DNA of 64,000 nt from Halococcus agarilyticus. GTDB taxonomy: Archaea > Halobacteriota > Halobacteria > Halobacteriales > Halococcaceae. A program made the position numbers and the translations under genes. Location of the stretch: NCBI RefSeq assembly GCF_000334895.1, contig NZ_BAFM01000003.1, positions 174,121 through 238,120 on the forward strand, in the 5' to 3' direction. Under the pieces are notes generated by a model. The model saw only the letters and a program-made list of their open reading frames with translations. It made no database searches and was not told where the DNA came from. Numbering within the stretch: position 1 is the first letter of the stretch; the number at the start of each line of letters is the position of its first letter. Positions 37,325-45,734 of the stretch are shown in pieces.

Positions 37325-37687
37325 ATGACCGAAGAGACACCGACTCGACAGGATCGGTTCGCGACCAGGCTCGGACTCTTTCTCACGGCCGTCGGCGTCC
37401 GGGGGCTCTCGCGCGAGCGCGTCCTCGGCCTCGTGGGAATGAACCGACTGCACGCGGTCGAACACATCGCGGTCGGCGTCGGGGGGATCGCCGCGGGGGC
37501 GTCCCGGCGCGGACGGGCGTATGCGGGTTTCGTCGCCGTCGCCCTCTTCGCCGAGGTCGTGCTCGGAGTTCTGCCGTGGACGAAGGAGTGGTTCCGCGAC
37601 CTGTTCAACGCGGACCGCCGGACGACCGCCGTCCAGTTGGTGGTGGCGCTCGTCTCGTTCCGGGCGTTCCGCAGCGACAGCGAGTGA
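37325..37687 (+). CDS. Small three-helix membrane protein (DUF4383-like)
   Basis: 120 aa from the ATG at 37325 (MTEETPTRQDRFATRL); alternative starts at 37298 and 37313 would add 9 or 4 residues, and anything earlier would be in repeat B1. Hydrophobic helices lie at about 43-58, 66-83 and 100-114. The phrase NRLHAVEHIAVGVGGIAAG resembles the N-R-x-H...G signature of DUF4383 proteins. Function unknown; the start and the family match are both tentative. Confidence 0.6.
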   Translation: MTEETPTRQDRFATRLGLFLTAVGVRGLSRERVLGLVGMNRLHAVEHIAVGVGGIAAGASRRGRAYAGFVAVALFAEVVLGVLPWTKEWFRDLFNADRRTTAVQLVVALVSFRAFRSDSE

Positions 37688-37764
37688 GAATTGGCGGATC
37701 GATGCCGGCACCGACGTCCCGCACGTAGCGACACCCATTTTTCTGGGCCGTCCGGAGGCCGGGT

Positions 37765-39867
37765 ATGGACCCGAAGCGCGAGCTCACCAGCGTCGACCTC
37801 GCCGCCCTCGTCACCGAACTCGGGACGTACGCGGGCGCGAAGCTCGACAAGGCCTATCTCTACGGCGACGACCTTCTCCGATTGAAGCTCCGGGACTTCG
37901 ACCGCGGTCGTGTCGAGCTTTTGATCGAGGTCGGCGAGACCAAGCGCGCTCACGTCGTCGATCCCGACAACGTCCCCGACGCGCCCGGCCGCCCGCCAGG
38001 CTTCGCGAAGATGCTCCGGAACCGACTCTCCGGCGCTGACTTCGCGGGCGTCTCGCAGTTCGGCTTCGATCGCGTGCTCACGTTCGAGTTCGAGCGCGAG
38101 GACCAGAACACGACGATCGTCGCCGAACTGTTCGGCGAGGGCAACGTCGCGGTGCTCGACGCGAACGACGAGGTGGTCGACTGCCTCAACACCGTTCGCC
38201 TCCAGTCGCGGACGGTCGCGCCCGGCGCGACCTACGAGTTTCCCTCCTCACGCTTCGATCCGTTCGCGGTCGATCGTGACGGGTTCGCCGCGCGGATGGT
38301 CGAGTCGAACACCGACCTCGTGCGGACGCTCGCCACCCAGCTCAACTTCGGCGGGCTGTACGCCGAGGAGCTGTGTACCCGCGCGGGCGTCGAGAAGGAA
38401 CTTGCGATCGAGGACGCGGACGAGGCGGAGTTTTCGGCGCTCTACGAGGCGACCGAGCGCCTCGCCGACCAGCTGTCGAGCGGCGCGTTCGAGCCCCGAC
38501 TCTATCATGAGGACGACCAACCTGTGGACGTGACGCCGTTCCCGCTGGAGGAACGCGCCGACCTCAGTAGTGACGGATTCGACTCGTTCACCGCGGCGCT
38601 CGACGCGTACTTCGTGGCGCTCGACACCACCGAGGACGAGGAGGGCGGTGGCCGGGAGCGTCCCGATTTCGAGGACGACATCGAACGGCAAGAACGGATC
38701 ATCCAACAGCAGGAGAACGCGATCGAGGACTTCGAGGACCAGGCCGACACGGAGCGCGCGAAGGCCGAGTCGCTGTACGCCCACTACGATCTCGTCGACG
38801 AGATCCTCTCGACCGTCCGAAACGCACGCGAGCAGGGCACCGGCTGGGAGGACATCGAGGACCGATTTGCGGAGGGGGCCGATCGCGGGATCGCGGCGGC
38901 TGAGGCCGTTTCGGGCGTCACGCCGAGCGAGGGGACTGTAACTGTGAAAATCGACGGTCGGTCGGTCGAACTCGATCCACGAAACGGCGTCGAGCAGAAC
39001 GCGGACCGCCTCTACAAGGAGGCAAAGCGCGTCGTGGGCAAGAAGGAGGGCGCGGAGGAGGCAGTCGCCGAGACTCGCGAAGAGCTCGAAGCGCTCGAAC
39101 GCCGCCGCGACCAGTGGGAATCCGACGACGAGGGAGAGACCGAATCGGGCGACACCGACGAGGAGCAGGAGAACATCGACTGGCTCACCCGTCGATCGAT
39201 CCCGGTCAGACAGAACGAGCAGTGGTACGAGCGGTTCCGGTGGTGCCGCACGAGCGACGACTTCCTCGTGCTCGGCGGGCGCAACGCCGATCAGAACGAG
39301 GATCTCGTGAAGAAGTACCTCGAACGCGGCGATCGCTTCTTCCACACCCAGGCCCGCGGCGGCCCGGTCACGGTGTTGAAGGCGACGGGACCGAGCGAGC
39401 CCACGAAAGAGATCGACTTCCCCGAATCGACGCTCGAAGAGACTGCCCAGTTCGCGGTCTCGTACTCGTCGGTCTGGAAGAACGGACGGTTCGCTGGCGA
39501 CGCGTACATGGCGAGCCCGGATCAGGTCTCGAAGACGCCCGAGAGCGGCGAATACCTCGAAAAGGGAGGGTTCGCGGTGCGGGGCGATCGCACGTACTTC
39601 GAGGACACCCCCGTGGGCGTCGCGATCGGGATCGTCTGCGAGCCCGAGACCCGCGTGATCGGTGGACCGCCGGCGGCGATCGAGCCGCGCGCCGAAACGT
39701 CGATCGCCGTCGAGCCGGGCCAGTACGCCCAGAACGACGCCGCGAAGCGCCTCTATCGGGAGTTCCGCGAACGGTTCGCGGACACGTCGTTCGTCCGGAA
39801 GGTCGCGAGTCCGGACCTGATCGCTGAGTTCCTGCCACCCGGTGGCAGCCGGACGGTCGAGGAGTGA
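37765..39867 (+). CDS. rqcH: Ribosome rescue/quality-control protein RqcH (NFACT family)
   Basis: 700 aa, as expected for archaeal NEMF/Rqc2 homologues. The NFACT-N domain starts with MDPKRELTSVDLAALVTEL and ends before a helix-hairpin region; a coiled coil covers about 290-345 and again 420-465; the NFACT-R domain has WYERFRWCRTSDDFLVLGGRNADQNEDLVKKYL and DRFFHTQARGGPVTVLKA. It binds tRNA on stalled large subunits and directs C-terminal tailing in the bacterial and eukaryotic systems. A GGAGG lies 7 nt before the ATG. Pelota is encoded 2.3 kb downstream. Confidence 0.93.
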   Translation: MDPKRELTSVDLAALVTELGTYAGAKLDKAYLYGDDLLRLKLRDFDRGRVELLIEVGETKRAHVVDPDNVPDAPGRPPGFAKMLRNRLSGADFAGVSQFGFDRVLTFEFEREDQNTTIVAELFGEGNVAVLDANDEVVDCLNTVRLQSRTVAPGATYEFPSSRFDPFAVDRDGFAARMVESNTDLVRTLATQLNFGGLYAEELCTRAGVEKELAIEDADEAEFSALYEATERLADQLSSGAFEPRLYHEDDQPVDVTPFPLEERADLSSDGFDSFTAALDAYFVALDTTEDEEGGGRERPDFEDDIERQERIIQQQENAIEDFEDQADTERAKAESLYAHYDLVDEILSTVRNAREQGTGWEDIEDRFAEGADRGIAAAEAVSGVTPSEGTVTVKIDGRSVELDPRNGVEQNADRLYKEAKRVVGKKEGAEEAVAETREELEALERRRDQWESDDEGETESGDTDEEQENIDWLTRRSIPVRQNEQWYERFRWCRTSDDFLVLGGRNADQNEDLVKKYLERGDRFFHTQARGGPVTVLKATGPSEPTKEIDFPESTLEETAQFAVSYSSVWKNGRFAGDAYMASPDQVSKTPESGEYLEKGGFAVRGDRTYFEDTPVGVAIGIVCEPETRVIGGPPAAIEPRAETSIAVEPGQYAQNDAAKRLYREFRERFADTSFVRKVASPDLIAEFLPPGGSRTVEE

Positions 39868-39895
39868 CTGGCGAGGGGCGCGCCGTCGCTAGGAC

Positions 39896-40636
39896 TCAGC
39901 GCGATCGTTCGGTCTCGGCCGGCTCGCGCCAGTGGTTCCCTTCGACGCCTTCGCTTTCGAGCAGGCGTTCGAGCCGGCGTTCGAACTCCGCCTCGCCGAT
40001 CTCCCCACGGGCGTAGCGCTCGCGAAGCGCCGCCAGCGCGTCCGTTTCAGCCGTGTCTTTCTCCGTTCCCACGGACCGACTGCTCGATGGCGTTCGACTC
40101 GCACCACCGGAGCTGGAAACGAGCTCGTCGGCGACGTCGGCTGCGACCGGGATTCGGTTGGTTTTACCCTGGTAGGCCGTGAGGATCAGGAACGCCCAGA
40201 GCCCGATCGTCACCAGCGAGAGGAGCCCGTTCAGCAACCCGGCGATCGGATCCAAACCGACGGCGACGAACGCCACACTCGCCACGAGATCCGCGACGGC
40301 GAGCCCACCGAAGACCGCGATGCTTTGTGCGGCGTGAAATCGAACGAACCGATCGTCGTCCTCAATCAGGTAGAGCACGATCCCGGAGACGAATCCGAGA
40401 ACGTACGAGAGTGCGGCCGCGACGTTCGACTCCAGGCCGGTGCCGCCGGTCGTGCGGGTCGTCGAGTTCGACGGCCGGCCGAACCTGTCGGTTGAATCGA
40501 TCGTGCCACCCATCGAGCGGTTGTACTGCTCGTTGCGGACGCCACAGTGCGGGCAGACCTCCGCCCGCACCTTGATCGCCTCGCCACAGTGGCGGCAGAA
40601 CACTTCGTCGGGGTTGCGTTCGCGTTCAGAACTCAT
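39896..40636 (-). CDS. Zinc-ribbon, DUF4870-like membrane and SHOCT-domain protein
   Basis: 246 aa with three parts. An N-terminal zinc ribbon (C14-x2-C17 ... C28-x2-C31) is followed by a hydrophobic region at about 75-160 with three to four helices in the DUF4870 style (YLIEDDDRFVRFHAAQSIAVFGG is diagnostic), and by a C-terminal SHOCT motif at about 198-226 (LRERYARGEIGEAEFERRLERLLE). SHOCT is a short oligomerisation module in membrane proteins. The start overlaps the preceding gene by 11 bp, so both are made from one mRNA. Function unknown. Confidence 0.82.
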   Translation of the reverse strand: MSSERERNPDEVFCRHCGEAIKVRAEVCPHCGVRNEQYNRSMGGTIDSTDRFGRPSNSTTRTTGGTGLESNVAAALSYVLGFVSGIVLYLIEDDDRFVRFHAAQSIAVFGGLAVADLVASVAFVAVGLDPIAGLLNGLLSLVTIGLWAFLILTAYQGKTNRIPVAADVADELVSSSGGASRTPSSSRSVGTEKDTAETDALAALRERYARGEIGEAEFERRLERLLESEGVEGNHWREPAETERSR

Positions 40637-41147
40637 GGGCCGACTGGGTTGATTCCTGGTTGGTTCGTTCTGCGGTGCGGTAGGCGTCGTAGATGCTGTA
40701 CCCCCAGATGAGCGGCGTGGTGAGGAGTCCGATCAGGACGAACATCGCGAGCACGGAGAAAAACATGAGCACCATCAGCCCGATGCCCTTGCCGATCTCG
40801 CCGTTGTAGATCTGGCCGGCTCCGGTCCAGACTGCCGAGGCGAGCGCCGCGAGACCGGGGCTTTTCTCCTGACTGGTCGACGGTGGCGGGCGCTGTCTGA
40901 CGCCACACTCCGGGCAGATCTCCGCCGCCGATTTGATCGGGACGCCACAGCTCCAACAGTAAACTTCGTCCGAGCCGAGTGGTTGTTTCGTTGTCGCCCC
41001 ATCGATCGATCGTTCGCCCGGCGCAGCCTCTCGCGATCGCTCGTTCGTCGCGTCCGCTTCGAGGGTCGACTCACCCACATCGGCTCCCGGCTCACCGCCG
41101 TCCGACGCGAGTGAGCGATCGGCGTTCGAGTTCGTTGTGCCGTCCAT
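40626..41147 (-). CDS. Zinc-ribbon membrane protein (TM2-like)
   Basis: 173 aa. A long acidic, disordered N-terminus (1-58) is followed by a zinc ribbon (C64-x2-C67 ... C78-x2-C81) and then two membrane helices (about 96-140) with SAVWTGAGQIYNGEIGKGIGLMVLM, a TM2-domain-like motif. It pairs with the downstream zinc-ribbon/DUF4870-like gene (11-bp overlap). No function is known; both proteins appear to place a zinc ribbon on the cytoplasmic side. Confidence 0.78.
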   Translation of the reverse strand: MDGTTNSNADRSLASDGGEPGADVGESTLEADATNERSREAAPGERSIDGATTKQPLGSDEVYCWSCGVPIKSAAEICPECGVRQRPPPSTSQEKSPGLAALASAVWTGAGQIYNGEIGKGIGLMVLMFFSVLAMFVLIGLLTTPLIWGYSIYDAYRTAERTNQESTQSAHEF

Positions 41148-41347
41148 CGGCTGTCATCCGTGAATCAGTTCGCACCGGCATAACTCTTGTTTCGCCTTTC
41201 TGTGTCCCGTGGCCTCAGCGGTCCGAGTGGGCTATCGAAAAGTGGCTTCTCAGAGCCCGAAGCCACCGATACGTATATCTCCTCGCCGATCGTATCTACG
41301 GGTAGAGATCCCACCGCCAGCGGCGAGTAGCGGTCTCGGAGACACCA

Positions 41348-42061
41348 ATGATCAGCGACGCACTCAACTACCTCAGAAACAGCGACGACGCGCTCGTCAC
41401 CGTCCTCATCGGGGGACTGCTGTCCGTGTTCGGCTTCCTCCTCGTCCCCGTCCTCTTCGTGAACGGGTACTTCGTCCGCGTTCTCCGGCGGACCGCCGCG
41501 GGCGACGAGACCGCACCGGTCTTCGACGACTGGGGACGGATGGGGATCGAGGGCCTGAAAGCCACCGTCATCGCGCTCGTCTACGGGCTCGTGCCCCTCG
41601 TCGTCGGCGCGGTGCTGATCGGCGGCTCCGTGGTCGCCATCGCCACCGGTGGCTCCGTCGACGGCGGCTCGGCCGCGCTCGGCGCGGGTATCGTCGGCCT
41701 CCTCGTGAGCCTGGCGATCACGTTCGTCCTCGGGCTCGCGGCGTGGTACGTCATCCCCGCCGCGACGGCGAACTTCGCCGAGCGCGGGACGTTCGCCGCC
41801 GGATTCGACTTCGGGACGCTCCGCCCGGTCCTGTTCAGTGGAGCGTACGCGACCGGCTGGCTCCTCGCACTCGGCGTGATCGTTCTCGGCGGGATCGTCG
41901 CCGGGGCGTTCAACGCCGTGATCCCGATCCTCGGCGCGGTGCCGGGCCTGTTCGTGAGCTTCTACGCCACGGTGGCGGCGTACTACCTCATCGGCCGCAC
42001 ATGGAGGAACCTCCGACCCGTCGAGACCCGCGAGGTCACCGACGAACAGCCCGCGGTCTGA
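41348..42061 (+). CDS. DUF4013-family integral membrane protein
   Basis: 237 aa with about five to six hydrophobic helices. The N-terminal pattern (MISDALNYLRNSDDALVTVLIGGLLSVFGFLLVPVLFVNGYFVRVLRRTA) and PVFDDWGRMGIEGLKATVI match DUF4013 proteins, common in haloarchaea. No catalytic residues are apparent. Single gene preceded by a TATA-like CGTATATC about 70 nt upstream, and followed by a T-rich stretch (42090-42094). Confidence 0.83.
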   Translation: MISDALNYLRNSDDALVTVLIGGLLSVFGFLLVPVLFVNGYFVRVLRRTAAGDETAPVFDDWGRMGIEGLKATVIALVYGLVPLVVGAVLIGGSVVAIATGGSVDGGSAALGAGIVGLLVSLAITFVLGLAAWYVIPAATANFAERGTFAAGFDFGTLRPVLFSGAYATGWLLALGVIVLGGIVAGAFNAVIPILGAVPGLFVSFYATVAAYYLIGRTWRNLRPVETREVTDEQPAV

Positions 42062-42087
42062 GTACCCCGAACCACCCCCACCACTCG

Positions 42088-42096
42088 TTTTTCGAC
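42088..42096 (+). terminator. T-rich terminator-like stretch after the DUF4013 gene
   Basis: A T5 run in CGTTTTTCG about 30 nt after the stop codon, in an otherwise GC-rich gap, fits the U-tract type of archaeal terminator. Weak evidence. Confidence 0.3.
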
Positions 42097-42175
42097 CGAA
42101 TCGACGTTCCCGACTCGAATCGGACGCCAGCCCGAGAACGACAGCGCACTTACCCCCCGAGCGTTCACTCGTACT

Positions 42176-43246
42176 ATGCGCATCGACGGCCGCACCCGCG
42201 TCGAGGGCGAACGCGAGCGCTGGACGCTCGTGCCCGAGAGCCTCGACGACCTCTGGCATCTCTCCTACGTGCTCGAACCCGGCGATCTCGTTTCCGGCGA
42301 TACTACCAGACGTATCCAGCGCGACGACGACCGGATGCGCGACACCGGCGGCGAGCGCGAACCCATGTCGGTGACCATCGCCGCTGACGACAGCGAGTTC
42401 CACAAGTTCGCCAACCGGCTCCGGGTGTCGGGCACCATCGAGTCGGCCTCGCGCGAGGACCAGGTGGGCCACCACCACACTCTCAATGTCGAGGAGCGCG
42501 AGGAGATCGAGATCGAGAAGATCTGGCAGCCCGACCAGCGCGAGCGCATCGAGGAGGCCGTCGAGGCCACCGAGAACGCCGACGTCGCGATCGCCACCGT
42601 CGAGGAGGGCGCGGCCTCGATCCACACCGTCGCGCAGTACGGGACCGAGGAATACGCCTCCATCACCGGCCCCACCGGAAAGGGCGAGTACGCCCGCGAA
42701 CGGTCCGAACTGTTCGGGGAGCTCGCGAGCGCACTCGGCCATCTCGATGTCGACGCCATCCTGTTGGCGGGGCCGGGCTTCACGAAGGAAGACGCCCGGA
42801 AGTACATCGAGGAGAACGATCCAGACGTCGCGGCCACGCTCGGCGCGACCGTCGACACCAGCGCGATCGGTGACCGCGGCGTTCACGAGGTGCTCAAACG
42901 CGGCGCGGTCGAGGAGGTCCAGGCCGAGACCCGGATCGCCGAGGAAGCCGAGAGAATCGACGAACTCACCTCACGGATCGCTCAGGACGGCGCAGCGACC
43001 TACGGCATCGAGGCGGTCGCCGAGGCCGCCGACTACGGCGCGATCGAGGAGCTACTGGTGCTCGACGATCGGCTCCGCGAGGAGCGTTCGGGCGAGGGTG
43101 AGTGGACGATTGACGTGAACGACGTCATCGAGTCGGTCGAACAGCAGGGCGGTTCCGTTACGGTCTTTTCGAGCGAGTTCGCGCCCGGCGATCAGTTGGA
43201 TGCGCTGGGCGGAATCGCGGCGCTGTTGCGGTATCGGCTGGAGTGA
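42176..43246 (+). CDS. pelA: mRNA surveillance protein pelota
   Basis: 356 aa, the standard archaeal length. Domain 1 (1-125) is Sm-like with [29 protein letters not shown]; domains 2 and 3 are eRF1-like ([34 protein letters not shown]). No GGQ motif is present, as expected, because pelota splits stalled ribosomes instead of hydrolysing peptidyl-tRNA. It would work with an ABCE1 ATPase. Located in the same 6-kb stretch as rqcH, so two ribosome-rescue genes are neighbours. Confidence 0.96.
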   Translation: MRIDGRTRVEGERERWTLVPESLDDLWHLSYVLEPGDLVSGDTTRRIQRDDDRMRDTGGEREPMSVTIAADDSEFHKFANRLRVSGTIESASREDQVGHHHTLNVEEREEIEIEKIWQPDQRERIEEAVEATENADVAIATVEEGAASIHTVAQYGTEEYASITGPTGKGEYARERSELFGELASALGHLDVDAILLAGPGFTKEDARKYIEENDPDVAATLGATVDTSAIGDRGVHEVLKRGAVEEVQAETRIAEEAERIDELTSRIAQDGAATYGIEAVAEAADYGAIEELLVLDDRLREERSGEGEWTIDVNDVIESVEQQGGSVTVFSSEFAPGDQLDALGGIAALLRYRLE

Positions 43247-43256
43247 GTTCGGCGAG

Positions 43257-44048
43257 TCACTCGATCTCGACGGTCAGCCCGTCGCGCGCGAATCGAACGT
43301 CGCCGTCGTAGCGCTCGCCGACGGATTCGAGCATCTCCTCGTGGCGACCCTCGGTGTGCGGATAGAGATGGGTGAGGTAGACCCGGCCGAATTCGGCCCC
43401 CGAGTCGGCGAGCGTCTCACCCAACTGGCTCGGGGTCGGGTGGTTCGAAACGTCGACCTCGTCGGGAAACGAGCAGTCGTGAGCGAGTACCGCGGAGCCG
43501 TCGGCGAAGTTCGCCAGCCCCTCGAACGCCTCGCTGTCGGCTCCGAACGTAAAGGTCGGCGGATCGCCGTCACGGTCCTCCGTGCTCTCGCCTTCGGCCC
43601 CGCTTTCGTGCGTGAACCGATAGGCGAGACAGTACATCGAGTGACGGGTCTCGGTCGCGTCGACCGAAAACCTCGCGAGCGAGTACGACTCGGGGCCGAT
43701 CTCGCGCACCCGGAGGTCGATCCGACCGTCCATGTACTCGTGGACCGAGAGCAGGCCGTCGAGGAGCTCCTTGGTTCCCTGGGGACCGACGACTTCGAGA
43801 TGCTCCTCGCCAGCGAGCCACCGTGCTTTCATCAGGGGCAGGAGATCGGCGACGTGATCGAGGTGGTGGTGGGTCAGCAACACCGTCGAGACGTCCTCGT
43901 AGCCCGCGTCGGTCCGCGCGAGCGCGTTGAGGACGCCGCTGCCACAGTCGACGAGCACACGGTCGTCACTAGATTCGACGAGAAGTCCGGTCTGCGCTCG
44001 CCGGCCGGTCGGCATCGCCGCGCCGGTTCCGAGGAAGGTCACGCGCAT
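43257..44048 (-). CDS. MBL-fold hydrolase, RNase Z-like
   Basis: 263 aa. The metallo-beta-lactamase core begins MRVTFLGTGAAMPTGRRAQT and has the zinc motif HHHLDH (H60, H62, D64, H65), followed by AHDCSFPDE and LTHLYPHTEG. The GTGAA(M)P start and GPQGTKELLDGLL are RNase Z/arylsulfatase-like. It may process tRNA 3' ends or act on a small substrate; the canonical RNase Z in halophiles is somewhat longer, so this is probably a relative. Convergent with pelA (10-bp gap). Confidence 0.85.
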   Translation of the reverse strand: MRVTFLGTGAAMPTGRRAQTGLLVESSDDRVLVDCGSGVLNALARTDAGYEDVSTVLLTHHHLDHVADLLPLMKARWLAGEEHLEVVGPQGTKELLDGLLSVHEYMDGRIDLRVREIGPESYSLARFSVDATETRHSMYCLAYRFTHESGAEGESTEDRDGDPPTFTFGADSEAFEGLANFADGSAVLAHDCSFPDEVDVSNHPTPSQLGETLADSGAEFGRVYLTHLYPHTEGRHEEMLESVGERYDGDVRFARDGLTVEIE

Positions 44049-44145
44049 GGCGAAACCGGGGGAGGGGCGGTGAAAAGCGTTGTTCGCCGCGAGTCGTCGC
44101 TTTCAAGCCGAACCCTCATGAGCGTCAACGGCCCATCGTCCGCCA

Positions 44146-45654
44146 ATGAGTCCCTCGTCGGCCGAGTCCCGCGGCTTCTTCGCGTACTACCGGGAGTACG
44201 CTCGCTCCGGCGTCCACGCGGCGAGCGCGGCGGCGCTCACGGCGTTCGGCTTGCTCGCCTCCGTCTACGACCCGCGGTTCGTGGTGCTGGCGATCGCGGT
44301 CTACGTCCTCCCGCCGGTGTTCCTCTACTTCACGGGCGAAGGCGAGCGCGTTCCCTCGGTCGTCGGTGACGAAGACCACGAGAACCGGGGCACTGACGGG
44401 CGTGAGCGAGAACGCGAACGCTCGTCGCCGGGATCGGAGCGATCGACGACGGCAGCATCGACGGGATCCGAAAAAACGACAGAGCTCTCCGAATCCACGG
44501 AGCCGTCGGAGAGCCAGAGCGTCTCGGGAGCGTCCCAGCCGACCGAATCAGCCACGGGAAACGATCCCGACGACGAGCACGAGGGCGTCGATCCGTCGTC
44601 GGCCGACGCCGAGACCGGTGCGAACCGCGACATCGGCGGGGACGACGAAGCGTCGCCAACGACCGAAGCCGACCCGGAACCCGAGGACGACGCCGGTTCC
44701 GATGGTGATCCGGCGGAACCGCCGGAGGATACGGGAACGCTCGCGGACGACATCGACTCGGAGGGTGACGAGGCAGGCGATGGCTGGCACACAGTCGAGT
44801 CTCCGACCGACGACCCTCTCACGGGCGTCGTCGCGACCCACGGTGGCGCGTTCGCGGTCGGCGAGAACGGCGTCGTGCTCGCCCGCGGGACCGATGGCTG
44901 GGAACTCGCGCTCGAAGACGGGCCGAGCGCCGACGGGGAGTCGCTCCGCGGTATCGACGCCACCGACGACGGCCAGGTCGTGTGGTTCGCGGGCGACGGC
45001 GGCGCGCTCGGGCGCTACGACGTCGAGGAGGACCGTCTCACCGACCACTCCGCGCCGAAAGACCAAACGAGCACGTGGACCGCGGTCGCGGTCGTCGGAC
45101 GGGCGGGCGAGGAGCACGTCCACCTCGCGAACGGCTCCGGCGAAATGCTTCAGGGGGCGTACGACGACGGCGAGGTCGACTGGGGCGAGATCCACAAACC
45201 AGGCAGCGGCTCCAGCATCACCGATCTCGCGTTCGACGCCGACACCGGGTACGCCTGTGACAGCAGCCAGGGCGTCTACGCGACGACCGACGGCGCGAGC
45301 TACGAGACGATCGGGATCGATGACGCGAACACCGACTTCGCCGCGCTCGCGGCCACCGACACCGAACTCGTCGTGGCGGGTGGCGACGGCACGGTCTTTC
45401 GCTACGACGGCTCGGTCTGGACGACGCTCCGCGCCGGTGAAACCGCGCTTCGGGCCATCGACCTCACGAACGAGACGGGTCTCGCGGCCGGCGACGCCGG
45501 AGGGGTCTTCGAGCGTGCCGACGGCGGATGGACGTCTGTCGAGACGTCGACCGACGCCGATCTCCGGGGTGTTCTCGTCGGTGCCGGTGGGCCTGATCGT
45601 CCGGACGTCGCGGTCGGCACCGACGGGACGATCGTCGAACGCAACCGCAGCTGA
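44146..45654 (+). CDS. Membrane-anchored acidic beta-propeller protein
   Basis: 502 aa. Two hydrophobic helices (about 27-65) are followed by an acidic Ser/Thr/Glu-rich linker (about 70-220) without predicted structure, and then a repeated WD/BNR-like region (about 222-500) with units of the form 'GxxFAVGENGVVLxRGxDGW' (AVGENGVVLARGTDGW, AAGDAGGVFERADGGW, AVGTDGTIVERN). The propeller would face outward or inward depending on orientation, which I cannot set. No close family is recognised; the ancestral fold suggests ligand or protein binding. Confidence 0.72.
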   Translation: MSPSSAESRGFFAYYREYARSGVHAASAAALTAFGLLASVYDPRFVVLAIAVYVLPPVFLYFTGEGERVPSVVGDEDHENRGTDGRERERERSSPGSERSTTAASTGSEKTTELSESTEPSESQSVSGASQPTESATGNDPDDEHEGVDPSSADAETGANRDIGGDDEASPTTEADPEPEDDAGSDGDPAEPPEDTGTLADDIDSEGDEAGDGWHTVESPTDDPLTGVVATHGGAFAVGENGVVLARGTDGWELALEDGPSADGESLRGIDATDDGQVVWFAGDGGALGRYDVEEDRLTDHSAPKDQTSTWTAVAVVGRAGEEHVHLANGSGEMLQGAYDDGEVDWGEIHKPGSGSSITDLAFDADTGYACDSSQGVYATTDGASYETIGIDDANTDFAALAATDTELVVAGGDGTVFRYDGSVWTTLRAGETALRAIDLTNETGLAAGDAGGVFERADGGWTSVETSTDADLRGVLVGAGGPDRPDVAVGTDGTIVERNRS

Positions 45655-45734
45655 CGGCCACCCATCGTCAGGAGGGGTTCACTTTCGCTCCGGTGGCCGA
45701 ACCCACTTCCCGTCGCGGGTTCGAGGGAGAGTCG

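Noticed and set aside
41165..42886. A 573-codon minus-strand frame over the DUF4013 gene and pelota
   Set aside because: Antisense to two recognised genes; Gly/Asp/Arg-rich translation with no domain.
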